NCBI GenBank assembly: GCA_018333525.1
Contig: JAGXTF010000089.1
Coordinates: 99,771 to 163,770 of the forward strand
Origin: Bacteroidota bacterium
GTDB taxonomy: Bacteria > Bacteroidota > Bacteroidia > NS11-12g > UBA955
DNA length: 64,000 bases
Reading direction: 5' to 3'
Within the stretch, counting starts at the first letter, position 1; each line of letters opens with the position of its first letter. Below are positions 45,806-54,893 of this stretch, one piece after another. Made by a program: the position numbers and the translations under genes. Under the pieces are notes generated by a model that was given only the letters and a program-made list of their open reading frames with translations, made no database searches and was not told the DNA's origin.

Positions 45806-47057
45806 ATTGCTTGATTTTGCGGTAAAGGGTGCGCTCGGAAATACCCAAATCCTGTGCCGCTTTCTTCCTTCTTCCTTTGTTTTTGGTCAGCGCTTTCTTT
45901 ATCATTTCAAGCTCTTGTGCTTCCAGACTTAAATCATCGATGGGAATGTGATGAAAAGTCTCCGCATCCACAAATTCCGGTTCATCTTCATCCATTGCTG
46001 TTGGATTTAGAATTACCGGCGTTTCCGCCTGATGTTTGTATTCTGCACCCGAACTCAATAAATTATTATCCTGTGGCATCTTCATGGCCGTTGAATTCGT
46101 AACGGGAATGGAATTTGATGGCATTTCGGCATTCCCATCGAGCAAACCAAAAACCACTTTTTTCAAATCATTCACATCCCTTCGCAATTCAATCAGCACT
46201 TTATAAAAAATGTCGCGCTCACTCATCCCGTCAGAATAAGCATCGCCCTTTCCCAGCAATACCGGCAACCCCGAAGGAACCGGAGGAAGGTATTTGCGAA
46301 ACGTATCTGCATGTATGAGGTTGTCACTCTCCAGTACACAAATCTGTTCTGTAATATTTTTTAATTGTCGCACATTACCGGGCCATGGATAAGCCATTAG
46401 CAATTGCTGGGCATCCGGGGTCAATTCCATCATTGGGGAGCGGTGCGTTTCAGAAAAATCGGCACTAAATTTTCTGAACAACAGATAAATATCTTCTTTT
46501 CTTTCAGACAGTTTTGGAACGCGAATGGGAACGGTTGCAAGCCTGTAATACAAATCTTCTCTGAATTTACCGTTAGTTGCACGTTCTAAGAGGTCTCTGT
46601 TGGTAGCTGCTACCACACGCACATCGGTTTTTTGAACCACGCTGCTGCCTACTTTGATGAATTCACCATTTTCTAAAATTCGAAGTAACCTGGCCTGAGT
46701 ACCCAATGGCAATTCTCCAACTTCATCCAAAAAAATAGTTCCACCGTTTACGGTTTCAAAATAGCCTTTGCGCTTGTCTGTGGCGCCCGTAAATGCTCCT
46801 TTTTCGTGGCCGAAAAGCTCACTGTCAATGGTGCCTTCCGGAATCGCGCCGCAGTTTACCGCAATAAAGGGAGCATGCTTGCGTCCACTAAGCTGGTGAA
46901 TGATTTTGGAAAAACTCTCTTTTCCGACACCACTTTCACCATTGATTAACACATTCATATCCGTTGGAGCCACCTTAATGGCGGTTTCCAGCGCATTGTT
47001 CAGCATGGGGCTGCTTCCCACAATGCCGAAACGTTGTTTTACCTGTTGTAAATCCAT
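45792..47057 (-). CDS. Sigma54-interacting transcriptional regulator (AAA+ with Fis-type HTH)
   Basis: Enhancer-binding protein activating sigma54 RNA polymerase. About 421 residues: AAA+ domain with Walker [10 protein letters not shown], the sigma54-contact loop [13 protein letters not shown], Walker [14 protein letters not shown], and sensor [14 protein letters not shown]. The C-terminal Fis-type HTH is [29 protein letters not shown]. There is no N-terminal receiver or other sensor domain, so control must come from elsewhere. The frame is open to 47126, but a -7 box lies at 47112-47119, inside that extension, so the start is taken at [10 protein letters not shown] (47057). Confidence 0.92.
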   Translation of the reverse strand: MDLQQVKQRFGIVGSSPMLNNALETAIKVAPTDMNVLINGESGVGKESFSKIIHQLSGRKHAPFIAVNCGAIPEGTIDSELFGHEKGAFTGATDKRKGYFETVNGGTIFLDEVGELPLGTQARLLRILENGEFIKVGSSVVQKTDVRVVAATNRDLLERATNGKFREDLYYRLATVPIRVPKLSERKEDIYLLFRKFSADFSETHRSPMMELTPDAQQLLMAYPWPGNVRQLKNITEQICVLESDNLIHADTFRKYLPPVPSGLPVLLGKGDAYSDGMSERDIFYKVLIELRRDVNDLKKVVFGLLDGNAEMPSNSIPVTNSTAMKMPQDNNLLSSGAEYKHQAETPVILNPTAMDEDEPEFVDAETFHHIPIDDLSLEAQELEMIKKALTKNKGRRKKAAQDLGISERTLYRKIKQYELD

Positions 47058-47111
47058 ATTTCGCACAACTGAAAGACCTATCAGGCTTCCATTGTATTTT
47101 GGTTGCTCTTG

Positions 47112-47119
47112 CAAATATA
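47112..47119 (-). promoter_or_regulatory. -7 promoter element of the sigma54 regulator operon
   Basis: The minus strand reads TATATTTG, an exact match to TAnnTTTG. It lies about 54 bases before the MDLQQV start and downstream of the first ATG of the open frame, so it argues for the shorter protein. Confidence 0.5.
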
Positions 47120-47223
47120 CTACCAATCTGACATTATGGCAGAGGATTTAGGCTTTGAAATACTGCTCCATACCATCGAATCGATGAATAATGCCTCATG
47201 TCGGCTGAATACTGATGGAAGGA

Positions 47224-48024
47224 TCAGGGTTTGTTTTTTCGGTAATTTCTCAAAAAAATCCGGTGGGTTGTAGTTGGGAAAATCCGACTCATCCAATATG
47301 CAAATTTTCCCAAACGGGAATGCACTGATAATGTTTTTTTATTCATGAGTTGCTGCAGAATTCGCTTTGCTGTCTGTTCCTGCGTAGCAGGTTTAAACCG
47401 CCTTCTATCCTGTATTTGAACCAGATTCCCGGAAGTATCATAGGTTCTTTTTTCTGCATCATTTTCTGTAAAACCGACATATGCAATTCCCAAAAAAATA
47501 CCGCTGTGATGCAGTTCTTTTCTAAGGCTTTGCCAAAATCCGGTTAAGGCCATTTTGCCGGAGCTATAGGCTGCATATTCCGGAATCCCGTGCAATGCAG
47601 CAAGGGAGGAAATCAAAAGAATACTTCCTTTATTTTTCTTCAATTCTGAAAGTGCAGCATGAACTGGAAAAATGCTTCCGTAAATATTACTATTGATTAT
47701 TTCTTCGAAAACAGAAATATCAGATTCTTCGAATTTTCCGGTACCCGACATTCCTGCATTTGTAATTAGAAAATCGATTTTCCCAAAATGCGAAATCGCC
47801 TGTTGAATAAGCTGTACAGCCTCGGTTTTGTTCGATGTATTTCCTGCAACAAAATGAATCTGATCTTTATATTCTGAAAAATAATGGCGCAATGCCGCTT
47901 CACTTTCTGCATTCCTTCCATTCAAACAAACTTTACCACCTGCCACCAATACCTGCCTGGCCAGTTCTCTTCCAATTCCTCGCGTAGATCCGGTGATAAC
48001 AAAAACTTTATCTTTAAAATTCAT
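47224..48024 (-). CDS. Short-chain dehydrogenase/reductase
   Basis: A 266-residue classical SDR oxidoreductase using NAD(P)H. TGSTRGIGRE (cofactor loop near residue 10), LITNAGMSGTG, catalytic LLISSLAALHGIPEYAAYSSGKMAL with Ser, Tyr and Lys in YxxxK, and a C-terminal region containing the dehydrogenase-specific RILQQLMNKKTLSVHSRLGKFAYW. Substrate unknown. The start MNFKDKVFVITG (48024) is favoured over one 26 codons upstream, because a TATCTTCG -7-like box lies nine bases before it. Confidence 0.9.
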   Translation of the reverse strand: MNFKDKVFVITGSTRGIGRELARQVLVAGGKVCLNGRNAESEAALRHYFSEYKDQIHFVAGNTSNKTEAVQLIQQAISHFGKIDFLITNAGMSGTGKFEESDISVFEEIINSNIYGSIFPVHAALSELKKNKGSILLISSLAALHGIPEYAAYSSGKMALTGFWQSLRKELHHSGIFLGIAYVGFTENDAEKRTYDTSGNLVQIQDRRRFKPATQEQTAKRILQQLMNKKTLSVHSRLGKFAYWMSRIFPTTTHRIFLRNYRKNKP

Positions 48025-48446
48025 GAAACGCTGCGAAGATAGAAGAAATTGTGTGGAAGGTTTTGGAGGTTTGGGGAGGGGATAGCTGTTTATGGTCTGC
48101 AAGCCTCAAGCCTCACGCTCGGTTATTTGAAATTTATAAGATTGTTTTACACTTACCCACTTATCACTTCTTCACTTACTTTTCGTTTTCGGTTTGCGCT
48201 TTTAGTGTCATTGGTTATTCGGCTGAAAGCAACCTACAACGACCTTATTTCAAATATTTTATTGCCACTAATTTCACGAATGAATACGAATTAAAATACA
48301 AATCACCTTTTCGTTTATCACCGCGAAAACGACAAGACGTGACTTGTCGCAACATTATTGGGAAAACGACAAGTCATGACTTGTCGCTACATGCAACTTA
48401 CCACCATCTTCTGTATTCTCGGTTACTCGGCCACTCGGTTACTAAC
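48025..48446. other. Repeat-rich intergenic region
   Basis: 422 bases with no convincing gene. It holds the SDR promoter at its left end, an AAGTGA-type repeat in reverse orientation (about 48147-48182), two REP-like palindromes (48330-48386), and a small CTCGGTTACTCGGCCACTCGGTTACT repeat pattern around 48418-48442. Confidence 0.65.
48330..48386. repeat. REP-like palindrome pair, copies 2 and 3
   Basis: Copy 3 at 48367-48386 is an exact match of the 20-base core CGACAAGTCATGACTTGTCG found at 28886-28905, including the following CTAC. Copy 2 at 48330-48349 keeps the outer seven bases of each arm (CGACAAG/CTTGTCG) but has a different centre (ACGTGA). Both are preceded by a GAAAA/GGAAAA stretch. 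Confidence 0.85.
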
Positions 48447-49430
48447 TTATATATATTTATTCTTCCGAAACCAATCCAAGCACAATTGAATCGCTTGTTT
48501 GGCAGGAGTTTGTGGCATATTTAATTCCTTTACAATTTTGGCGTTGGAATAATATTGTCCTACTCCGGAAATTTTTGCCATTCCAAAGCTGAGTTGTGGT
48601 TTTTTGCCGGTAATTCGTGCTAAAATTGACGCAAAAAATCCAAGAGAATTCACCAAAAAACCCGGAATTTTTTTGAGTCGAAATGGAACATTTAAAACTT
48701 CTGCCGCACATTTAAAAAATTCGCGATAAGTTAAATTCTCGCCCGCTGCAATATAGCACTGACCCTCACTTCCGCCGGTAATAGCATTGGCAACTGCAGC
48801 TGCCACATCCAAAGAACAAACAAAACTTTTTCCTCCCGCAGTATAACCGGGCAACTTTCCAAGTGCAAAAGCCTGTAACATTTTTCCGGAAGTAGGAATG
48901 GAATCGTATGGGCCAATCATGTAAGTGGGGTTGATAATAATTACAGGAAACCTTTTGGTTACATACAAGTCCAGCAGGTATTTCTGCGCTGCATATTTGC
49001 TGTCGATATAATCCATGCCGAAGCGATTTGCATTAAATATTCCGCTCTCATTTCCCGGATTTTCCTTACTGCCCTCCGGAAACGAATTTGCTGTTCCTAT
49101 TTGAATAAATCTTTTAATGCCTAAATTCTCGCAAATGGTTGCCAGTTTTTGCACGCATTCGAAATTAATTTTCCATATAAAATCCGATTTTCTGGGATAG
49201 ATCTGGGTACTGGCTGCAACATTTACTACAGCATCTGATCCGCTGATTTCGGCCTCCAGTAAATTCGTGTCTAATAAATCTCCATAAACTTCCTGAATAT
49301 TCAGTCCTTTAAGATTTTCATTTTCAGTACCCGGTTTGATCAGGCATTTTACTTCATATCCTTTTGCAAGCAAAGATCTGGTTATTGCAGAGCCCAGCAT
49401 CCCGTTCGCGCCTGTCACAAATACTTTCAT
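48447..49430 (-). CDS. NAD-dependent epimerase/dehydratase (extended SDR)
   Basis: A 327-residue extended SDR protein. TGANGMLGSA cofactor motif at residues 7-16, VVNVAASTQIYPRK, catalytic YIDSKYAAQKYLLD with YxxxK, and NPTYMIGPYDSIPTSG. Similar to dihydroflavonol-4-reductase or 3-beta-HSD-like reductases, so the substrate may be a ketone or nucleotide sugar; not decidable. The start MKVFVTGANG is set by family alignment, three codons inside the first ATG. Confidence 0.92.
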   Translation of the reverse strand: MKVFVTGANGMLGSAITRSLLAKGYEVKCLIKPGTENENLKGLNIQEVYGDLLDTNLLEAEISGSDAVVNVAASTQIYPRKSDFIWKINFECVQKLATICENLGIKRFIQIGTANSFPEGSKENPGNESGIFNANRFGMDYIDSKYAAQKYLLDLYVTKRFPVIIINPTYMIGPYDSIPTSGKMLQAFALGKLPGYTAGGKSFVCSLDVAAAVANAITGGSEGQCYIAAGENLTYREFFKCAAEVLNVPFRLKKIPGFLVNSLGFFASILARITGKKPQLSFGMAKISGVGQYYSNAKIVKELNMPQTPAKQAIQLCLDWFRKNKYI

Positions 49431-49477
49431 GCGCTGCAAAGATGCATTGCTAGCATTGAAAATGCATATTTACACAA

Positions 49478-50323
49478 TCAAATTTCAAATGTTTTTCTTG
49501 CGAGTACCGCCGATGTATGGTCCTGTATGGTTACTGTGTATTTGCCGTGAGGCCATTTGTATACATTTAGATTTACACGATATACCCTTTTCCCAACCAT
49601 TTTAGGCATGATTTCTTCAATGGTTTGCATAGATTTGGCATTTTCATTGGTTACAGAAATGGTAACCACTCCATAGCTGGTAACCTCGTATTTGATTTGT
49701 CCCTTCAATTGTACCGGAACATTGCTAAATAATTGATCGGGATCGTGGGCATATTGTATGAAATACCATGGAATGGGTTCGCCTTTTATTCCTGCAACTG
49801 TAGCAATTAATGGGTAATTTTCATGTCTTATACCTACCGGAATGGATGCAGTGGGATGGTTGTTGGATATCGCCCAAACGGCTTGCTGTACTGCACTTTC
49901 ATCGTAGTCTCCCTTGTTTATTATTGTTGCCAGTTTCAACCATGCAATAGGCGCTAAAAAACCTATGGAAAACTTCCCTCCTTTTTTTGGAGAATGGTCA
50001 TGACTCTGACAACAAAATCCAAAAAGCGCTCGTTTTCTGTTTTCTTTTGGTGCCAATTTCACAGAATTTTCCTTTACTAAAAAAATATCTTGTTCGGAGC
50101 TGTCGCCGGCTACCAGCCTTCTCCCGGCTTCAAAGGTTACTTCCAGCGAATCAGCAGTGAGATTTTCGATTTCCGCTTCTACACAATCTCCCCTGTGGCC
50201 TCCCAGGCTTGTTAAATTAACCTTTAATTTTCCTGATTGAATAAGAGTTTCGATGGAATTTTCTGCATAGGCAAAAACAATTCCACCCGCTGCGCAGGCA
50301 GCAGTAACCAATAGTTTTTTCAT
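49478..50323 (-). CDS. Secreted protein of unknown function
   Basis: A 281-residue exported protein (signal peptide 1-20, cut after AYAEN). Residues 30-100 look like an Ig-like beta domain (LEVTFEAGRRLVAGDSSEQD). A Cys/His cluster, FGFCCQSHDHSPKKGG, follows near 102, then helical DESAVQQAVWAISNN near 142, a pattern seen in some thioester-type and Ig-linked surface domains. The C-terminal half ends in a beta-rich domain (YKWPHGKYTVTIQDHTSAVLARKTFEI) resembling secretion-sorting modules. No family is recognised with confidence. Confidence 0.72.
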   Translation of the reverse strand: MKKLLVTAACAAGGIVFAYAENSIETLIQSGKLKVNLTSLGGHRGDCVEAEIENLTADSLEVTFEAGRRLVAGDSSEQDIFLVKENSVKLAPKENRKRALFGFCCQSHDHSPKKGGKFSIGFLAPIAWLKLATIINKGDYDESAVQQAVWAISNNHPTASIPVGIRHENYPLIATVAGIKGEPIPWYFIQYAHDPDQLFSNVPVQLKGQIKYEVTSYGVVTISVTNENAKSMQTIEEIMPKMVGKRVYRVNLNVYKWPHGKYTVTIQDHTSAVLARKTFEI

Positions 50324-50574
50324 GGCAGGTATTTACTTTTAAACGACTGAAAAAGCCGTATATTTCAACTTATCCTAAAAAATATTAAAATCTTTTTAAT
50401 TAGAGTTCGGAGCTACTGCAATTTCCAATGTGCACGGAAGTCATTGGCCAATTGTCATATTAGGAGCCGGGCTTTTTTTAAATAAAGAATATGGAATTTA
50501 TTCTGGATAATATAATTTTTTTCCAAAAAAGCAGATCTCTAAAATCTGAATTTAGGATCAGAATCCAGTGGCAA

Positions 50575-50919
50575 TTACTTTTTTTTCTTTTTGCCTTTTT
50601 TCTTTTTTGATTTCTTTTCAGAAGGAACCTCAGTAACAGGTTTGGTTTTCTTGGCCGGGGTTTCCTGTTCAAATTTTGAAAGCCATTTCGTTACATCTTT
50701 TAATCCGCCGGTACGCGCTTCACAAAATCGCTCTCTGCCTTTGCTGGTAACTTTAACCATTCCGCATTCTTCCAATATTTTTACATGTTTGGAAATTGCC
50801 GGTCGGCTAATATTGAAATGTGCTGCCAGTTTATTCAAACTCAGTTTTTCTTTTACCAGTAATTCGATAATTTCCCTTCTGTTGGGATCTGCTATTGCTT
50901 GAAAAGTATCGCGTCTCAT
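50575..50919 (-). CDS. ArsR-type winged-helix regulator with polylysine tail
   Basis: A 114-residue DNA-binding protein. The ArsR/SmtB-type fold begins at MRRDTFQAIADPNRREIIELL, with recognition helix FNISRPAISKHVKILEECGMVKVTSKGRERF. No Cys metal site of the ELCVCD type is seen, so it is not a classical metal sensor. The last 25 residues are nearly all Lys with a few Ser, Gly, Glu and Pro, an unusual basic tail that could bind nucleic acid. The start is set by homology and by a -7 box at 50927-50934, seven bases upstream. Confidence 0.88.
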   Translation of the reverse strand: MRRDTFQAIADPNRREIIELLVKEKLSLNKLAAHFNISRPAISKHVKILEECGMVKVTSKGRERFCEARTGGLKDVTKWLSKFEQETPAKKTKPVTEVPSEKKSKKKKGKKKKK

Positions 50920-50926
50920 GCGTTCG

Positions 50927-50934
50927 CAAATATA
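50927..50934 (-). promoter_or_regulatory. -7 promoter element of the ArsR-type gene
   Basis: Minus strand TATATTTG, seven bases before the ATG at 50919. The rest of the 50920-51200 divergent gap has no recognisable signal, and no -7 box was found before parC. Confidence 0.5.
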
Positions 50935-51200
50935 AGTAACCGAATGGTTTTTGAAAATTCTGTTCATGTAAATTATAAGGAAAAACTGGGGAGATGGCTC
51001 CAATATCAAGGTTGGCCCCGTGTTACGCGTTAAACCCAAAGCTTCTGCGAAAAGGAAGGTCTTGGGGTTTGTTACTGCAGACGGGCATTTCGATCGCTTT
51101 TTGAATGCTTCCAACAGGCCTCCAAATGCCCTAAAAATGGAATTGTTGCCAACATTGCTTGCACCCTTGGGCGCATTTTGCTTTTTTTGCCTTCCCGTAA

Positions 51201-53819
51201 ATGGCCGATTTTCCCGAGGATAATATAGACAACCTGGAACCTGAAATGCAGGAGGAGCACCACTTTGGCTCAGTAAGGCCGGTAAGTGGCATGTACAAGG
51301 ACTGGTTCATGGAATATGCCTCCTATGTGATTTTGGAGCGCGCCGTTCCGGCACTTGAGGATGGTTTAAAGCCGGTTCAGCGCAGAATTCTGCATGCCAT
51401 GTACGAGCTGGATGACGGCAGATTCAATAAAGTTGCAAATATTATCGGGGCTACCATGGCCTACCATCCGCATGGAGACGCGGCAATCGGTGATGCACTG
51501 GTAAATTTGGGTCAGAAGGACCTACTCATTGAAACCCAGGGTAACTGGGGTGATGTTAGAACCGGAGATAGTGCCGCTGCACCCAGATATATTGAGGCAA
51601 GGCTCTCCACCTTTGCGAAGGAAGTAGCCTTTAATGAGAAAACCACGGAATGGCAACTTTCCTATGATGGCAGAAAACGGGAGCCGGTGACGCTGCCAAT
51701 GAAATTTCCTTTGCTTTTGGCTCAGGGAGTGGAAGGTATAGCAGTAGGTCTCAGCACCAAAATTATGCCCCACAATTTTCTGGAACTTTGTGAGGCAAGT
51801 ATCGATATACTCAAAGGCAAGCGGGCAGAAATATTTCCGGATTTTCCAACCGGAGGTCTCGCGGATTTCAGCCAATATAATGAAGGAAAAAAAGGATCAA
51901 GAATTCGATTGCGTGCAAAAATTGAAGTGCGCGACAAAGGAACCCTCAGCATTCGTGAGATTCCTTTTGGAACCACAACAGGATCTTTGATTGAAAGCAT
52001 TATCAAGGCAAATGATAATGGTAAAATAAAAATCAAAAAGGTGATAGACAATACTGCAGCAAATGTAGATATTGAAATTCACCTGGCACCTGGTGTGAGT
52101 ACCGATCTGGCAATAAATGCACTATTTGCATTTACCGATTGTGAAATATCTATTTCTCCACTTGCATGTGTTATTTCTGAGGATAAACCCAGATTTCTTT
52201 CGGTAAATGAAATATTAAGAGAGAATACAAAAAACACGCTGGAACTGTTGCGCAGGGAGTTGGAAATACGCCTTCACGAACTGGAAGAAAAATGGCAATT
52301 TTCATCGCTGGAAAAAATATTTATTGAAAAAAGAATCTATCGTGATATTGAAGAATGTGAAACTTGGGAAGAGGTTATTGCGGCTATTGATCGCGGTCTT
52401 AAGCCTCACAAGAAAAAATTGTTGCGCGAAGTAACAGAAGAAGATATTGTAAAACTTACAGAAATTCGAATCAAAAGAATTTCAAAATTCGACAGTTTTA
52501 AAGCGGATGAGATTATGCGCGGATTGGAGGCGGATATTAAAGATGTCAAGCACAATCTGGATCATCTCGTGGATTTTGCGGTGGATTATTTTAAGAATCT
52601 CATCAAAAAATTCGGAAAAGGAAAAGAGCGCAAAACAGAAATACGCGCATTTGATATAATTGAAGCCAACGTAGTTGCCGCTGCCAATGTGAAATTGTAC
52701 GCCAATTTCAGCGAAGGTTTTGTGGGGACCTCCCTTAAAAAAGAAACCTTTATTGCAGATTGCAGTGATATCGATGATATCATCGCATTCAGAAGAGACG
52801 GGAAATACCAGATATCTAAAGTATCCGATAAAACTTTCTATGGAAAAGATTTAATACACGTGGATGTATGGCGGAAAAATGATGAGCGTACCACTTATAA
52901 TCTGATTTACTGGGATGGTTCCGCGAAAAAAGCCATGGTTAAGAGATTCAACGCCACCGGGTTGATACGCGACAAGGAATACGATGTAACTTCGGGAAAT
53001 AAGAACAGTGAAATTTTATATTTTTCTGCAAATCCTAACGGAGAAGCGGAAAAAGTAACGGTTTATCTGAGCAATATTTCTTCGGCCAGATTGAAACAAT
53101 TTGAATATGATTTTGCGCAACTTGCCATCAAGGGTAAAAATGCGCAAGGGAATTTGCTTACCAGATATCCGGTTCGAAAAGTGGAAATAAGGGAAAAAGG
53201 AATTTCTACACTCGGCGGAGTGAAAATATGGTGGGATTCCATGACCGGAAGACTCAACGGAGAAGGGCGAGGACAGTTTCTGGGTGAATTTGATGGCGAG
53301 GACAGAATTCTGGTGGTTTATAAAGATGGCAGTTACGAATTGACCAATTATGAATTAATCAACCGCTATGAACCGGAGGATATTTATTTCATACAGAAAT
53401 TTTATCCGGAACAGGTATTAAACTGCGTATATCTGGATGGCAAATCGAAAAGTTATTTTGTAAAAAGATTTAAAATTGAGACCACAACTCTGGCTAAAAA
53501 ATTCCCTTTTATAGGCGAAGCCAAAGGAAGTTCTCTTACTCTGGCAAGCACGGACAGCAAAGCAGGAGCGAATTTTTTCACCGAAGACAAAAAGAAAAAC
53601 CGACAAGAATGGTTGTTGACTTTCGACGAATTTATGGAAGTTCAGGGATGGAAAACAGTTGGCAGCAAACTGGCTTCTGAACCGGTAAAGAAAATTATAA
53701 TGGTAGGCGAAAGAATTGGTCTGCCACCTGTTGTTCAACCGCAAACCGTTGCAAAACAATTTGCGGAAGAAAATAAGGAAAAGACCGGCGGAAACGGCGA
53801 TCAATTGAATTTGTTGTAA
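51201..53819 (+). CDS. parC: DNA topoisomerase IV subunit A
   Basis: DNA breaking-rejoining subunit of topoisomerase IV (872 residues). YASYVILERAVPALEDGLKPVQRRILHAM, AYHPHGDAAIGDALVNLGQ, catalytic Tyr130 in AAPRYIEARLS, and the coiled-coil and tower region (ELLRRELEIRLHELEEKW). The C-terminal half has beta-pinwheel-like repeats but lacks the GyrA-box of gyrase, which supports ParC. A Lys/Glu-rich tail ends in EENKEKTGGNGDQLNLL. The partner parE is 41 kb away on the other strand. Confidence 0.93.
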   Translation: MADFPEDNIDNLEPEMQEEHHFGSVRPVSGMYKDWFMEYASYVILERAVPALEDGLKPVQRRILHAMYELDDGRFNKVANIIGATMAYHPHGDAAIGDALVNLGQKDLLIETQGNWGDVRTGDSAAAPRYIEARLSTFAKEVAFNEKTTEWQLSYDGRKREPVTLPMKFPLLLAQGVEGIAVGLSTKIMPHNFLELCEASIDILKGKRAEIFPDFPTGGLADFSQYNEGKKGSRIRLRAKIEVRDKGTLSIREIPFGTTTGSLIESIIKANDNGKIKIKKVIDNTAANVDIEIHLAPGVSTDLAINALFAFTDCEISISPLACVISEDKPRFLSVNEILRENTKNTLELLRRELEIRLHELEEKWQFSSLEKIFIEKRIYRDIEECETWEEVIAAIDRGLKPHKKKLLREVTEEDIVKLTEIRIKRISKFDSFKADEIMRGLEADIKDVKHNLDHLVDFAVDYFKNLIKKFGKGKERKTEIRAFDIIEANVVAAANVKLYANFSEGFVGTSLKKETFIADCSDIDDIIAFRRDGKYQISKVSDKTFYGKDLIHVDVWRKNDERTTYNLIYWDGSAKKAMVKRFNATGLIRDKEYDVTSGNKNSEILYFSANPNGEAEKVTVYLSNISSARLKQFEYDFAQLAIKGKNAQGNLLTRYPVRKVEIREKGISTLGGVKIWWDSMTGRLNGEGRGQFLGEFDGEDRILVVYKDGSYELTNYELINRYEPEDIYFIQKFYPEQVLNCVYLDGKSKSYFVKRFKIETTTLAKKFPFIGEAKGSSLTLASTDSKAGANFFTEDKKKNRQEWLLTFDEFMEVQGWKTVGSKLASEPVKKIIMVGERIGLPPVVQPQTVAKQFAEENKEKTGGNGDQLNLL

Positions 53820-53874
53820 ATTCAAATGAGAAATTCTACTCTTCATTTTTAACTAATTTAATCCAATACTTTCC

Positions 53875-54759
53875 ATGGAATTTAAAAGAATTACACCACC
53901 TAATCTCCCCGAATATGAATTGCTGGATAGCGGTGATTTTGAAAAACTGGAGCGATTTGGAAAGTATATTTTGCGCCGCCCGGAACCACAGGCAGTATGG
54001 AGGAAAACACTGGATGAAAAGGAGTGGGATTCACAATGCCATGCATATTTTTCGAGAAAAGGAGAAAAGGATTCCGAGACGGGCAACTGGCATTTAAAAC
54101 AGGGAATGCCCGACCGGTGGTGGGTAAAATATAAAAATGGCAAACTGGATTTTCAGATGCGCCTTGGTCTCACTTCGTTTAAACACGTAGGAATATTTCC
54201 GGAACAGGCAGAAAACTGGGATTTTATTGCCAATTGTATTTCTGATATTCAAATTTCCAAACCCAAAGTATTAAATTTATTTGCATATACCGGAGGGGCC
54301 TCGCTTGCCGCTTGCCAGGCAGGGGCCGACGTAACCCATGTGGATTCTGTGAAACAAGTGGTTACCTGGAGTCGGGAGAATATGGAAAAAAGTGGATTGG
54401 ACGGCATTCGGTGGGTGGTGGAAGATGCGTTTAAATTTGTTCAGCGGGAATTAAAACGCGATAAAAAATACCACGGGATTATTCTGGATCCGCCTGCTTA
54501 CGGACGCGGACCTGATGGTGAAAAATGGCTTCTGGAAAAACAAATAGCCGAATTGTTGGAAATGTGCGCTCAAATTTTAGAGCAAACAGATGCATTTTTT
54601 CTAATTAATTTATATAGCATGGGATTTTCTGCAATGATTACTGAAAATTTGGTAAAAAATGCATTTCGCACGGAGAACTTTGAAAGCGGAGAAATATACC
54701 TGCAGGATGGTTTCAAAAAGAATCTTCCTCTGGGAACCTACCTGCGCTTTCGCAAATAA
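53875..54759 (+). CDS. Class I SAM-dependent methyltransferase, RlmI-like
   Basis: A 294-residue methyltransferase of the COG1092 kind, mostly rRNA cytosine methyltransferases. SAM-binding VLNLFAYTGGASLAACQAGADVTHVDSVKQVVTWSRENME near residue 133, and ILDPPAYGRGPDGEKW, the (N/D)PPxxGR-type active-site loop. It lacks an N-terminal PUA domain, as many Bacteroidota homologues do. Target base not determinable. It follows parC by 55 bases and precedes the HMG-CoA reductase gene by 134. Confidence 0.88.
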   Translation: MEFKRITPPNLPEYELLDSGDFEKLERFGKYILRRPEPQAVWRKTLDEKEWDSQCHAYFSRKGEKDSETGNWHLKQGMPDRWWVKYKNGKLDFQMRLGLTSFKHVGIFPEQAENWDFIANCISDIQISKPKVLNLFAYTGGASLAACQAGADVTHVDSVKQVVTWSRENMEKSGLDGIRWVVEDAFKFVQRELKRDKKYHGIILDPPAYGRGPDGEKWLLEKQIAELLEMCAQILEQTDAFFLINLYSMGFSAMITENLVKNAFRTENFESGEIYLQDGFKKNLPLGTYLRFRK

Positions 54760-54893
54760 GGACTGAAAAATTACTTTTTTTTATCTGATTTTATCTGAAA
54801 TTGAGATAATTTCGGAACGGGAAAAAACTGTTTCGCAGAAATCGCAAAACCCGTTTTAGTAATAAAAATATTCTCTATCATTGAATTTAAGAT

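Noticed and set aside
50920..51114. Longer start for the ArsR-type regulator
   Set aside because: A -7 box lies at 50927-50934 inside the extension, and the family N-terminus begins at MRRDTF.
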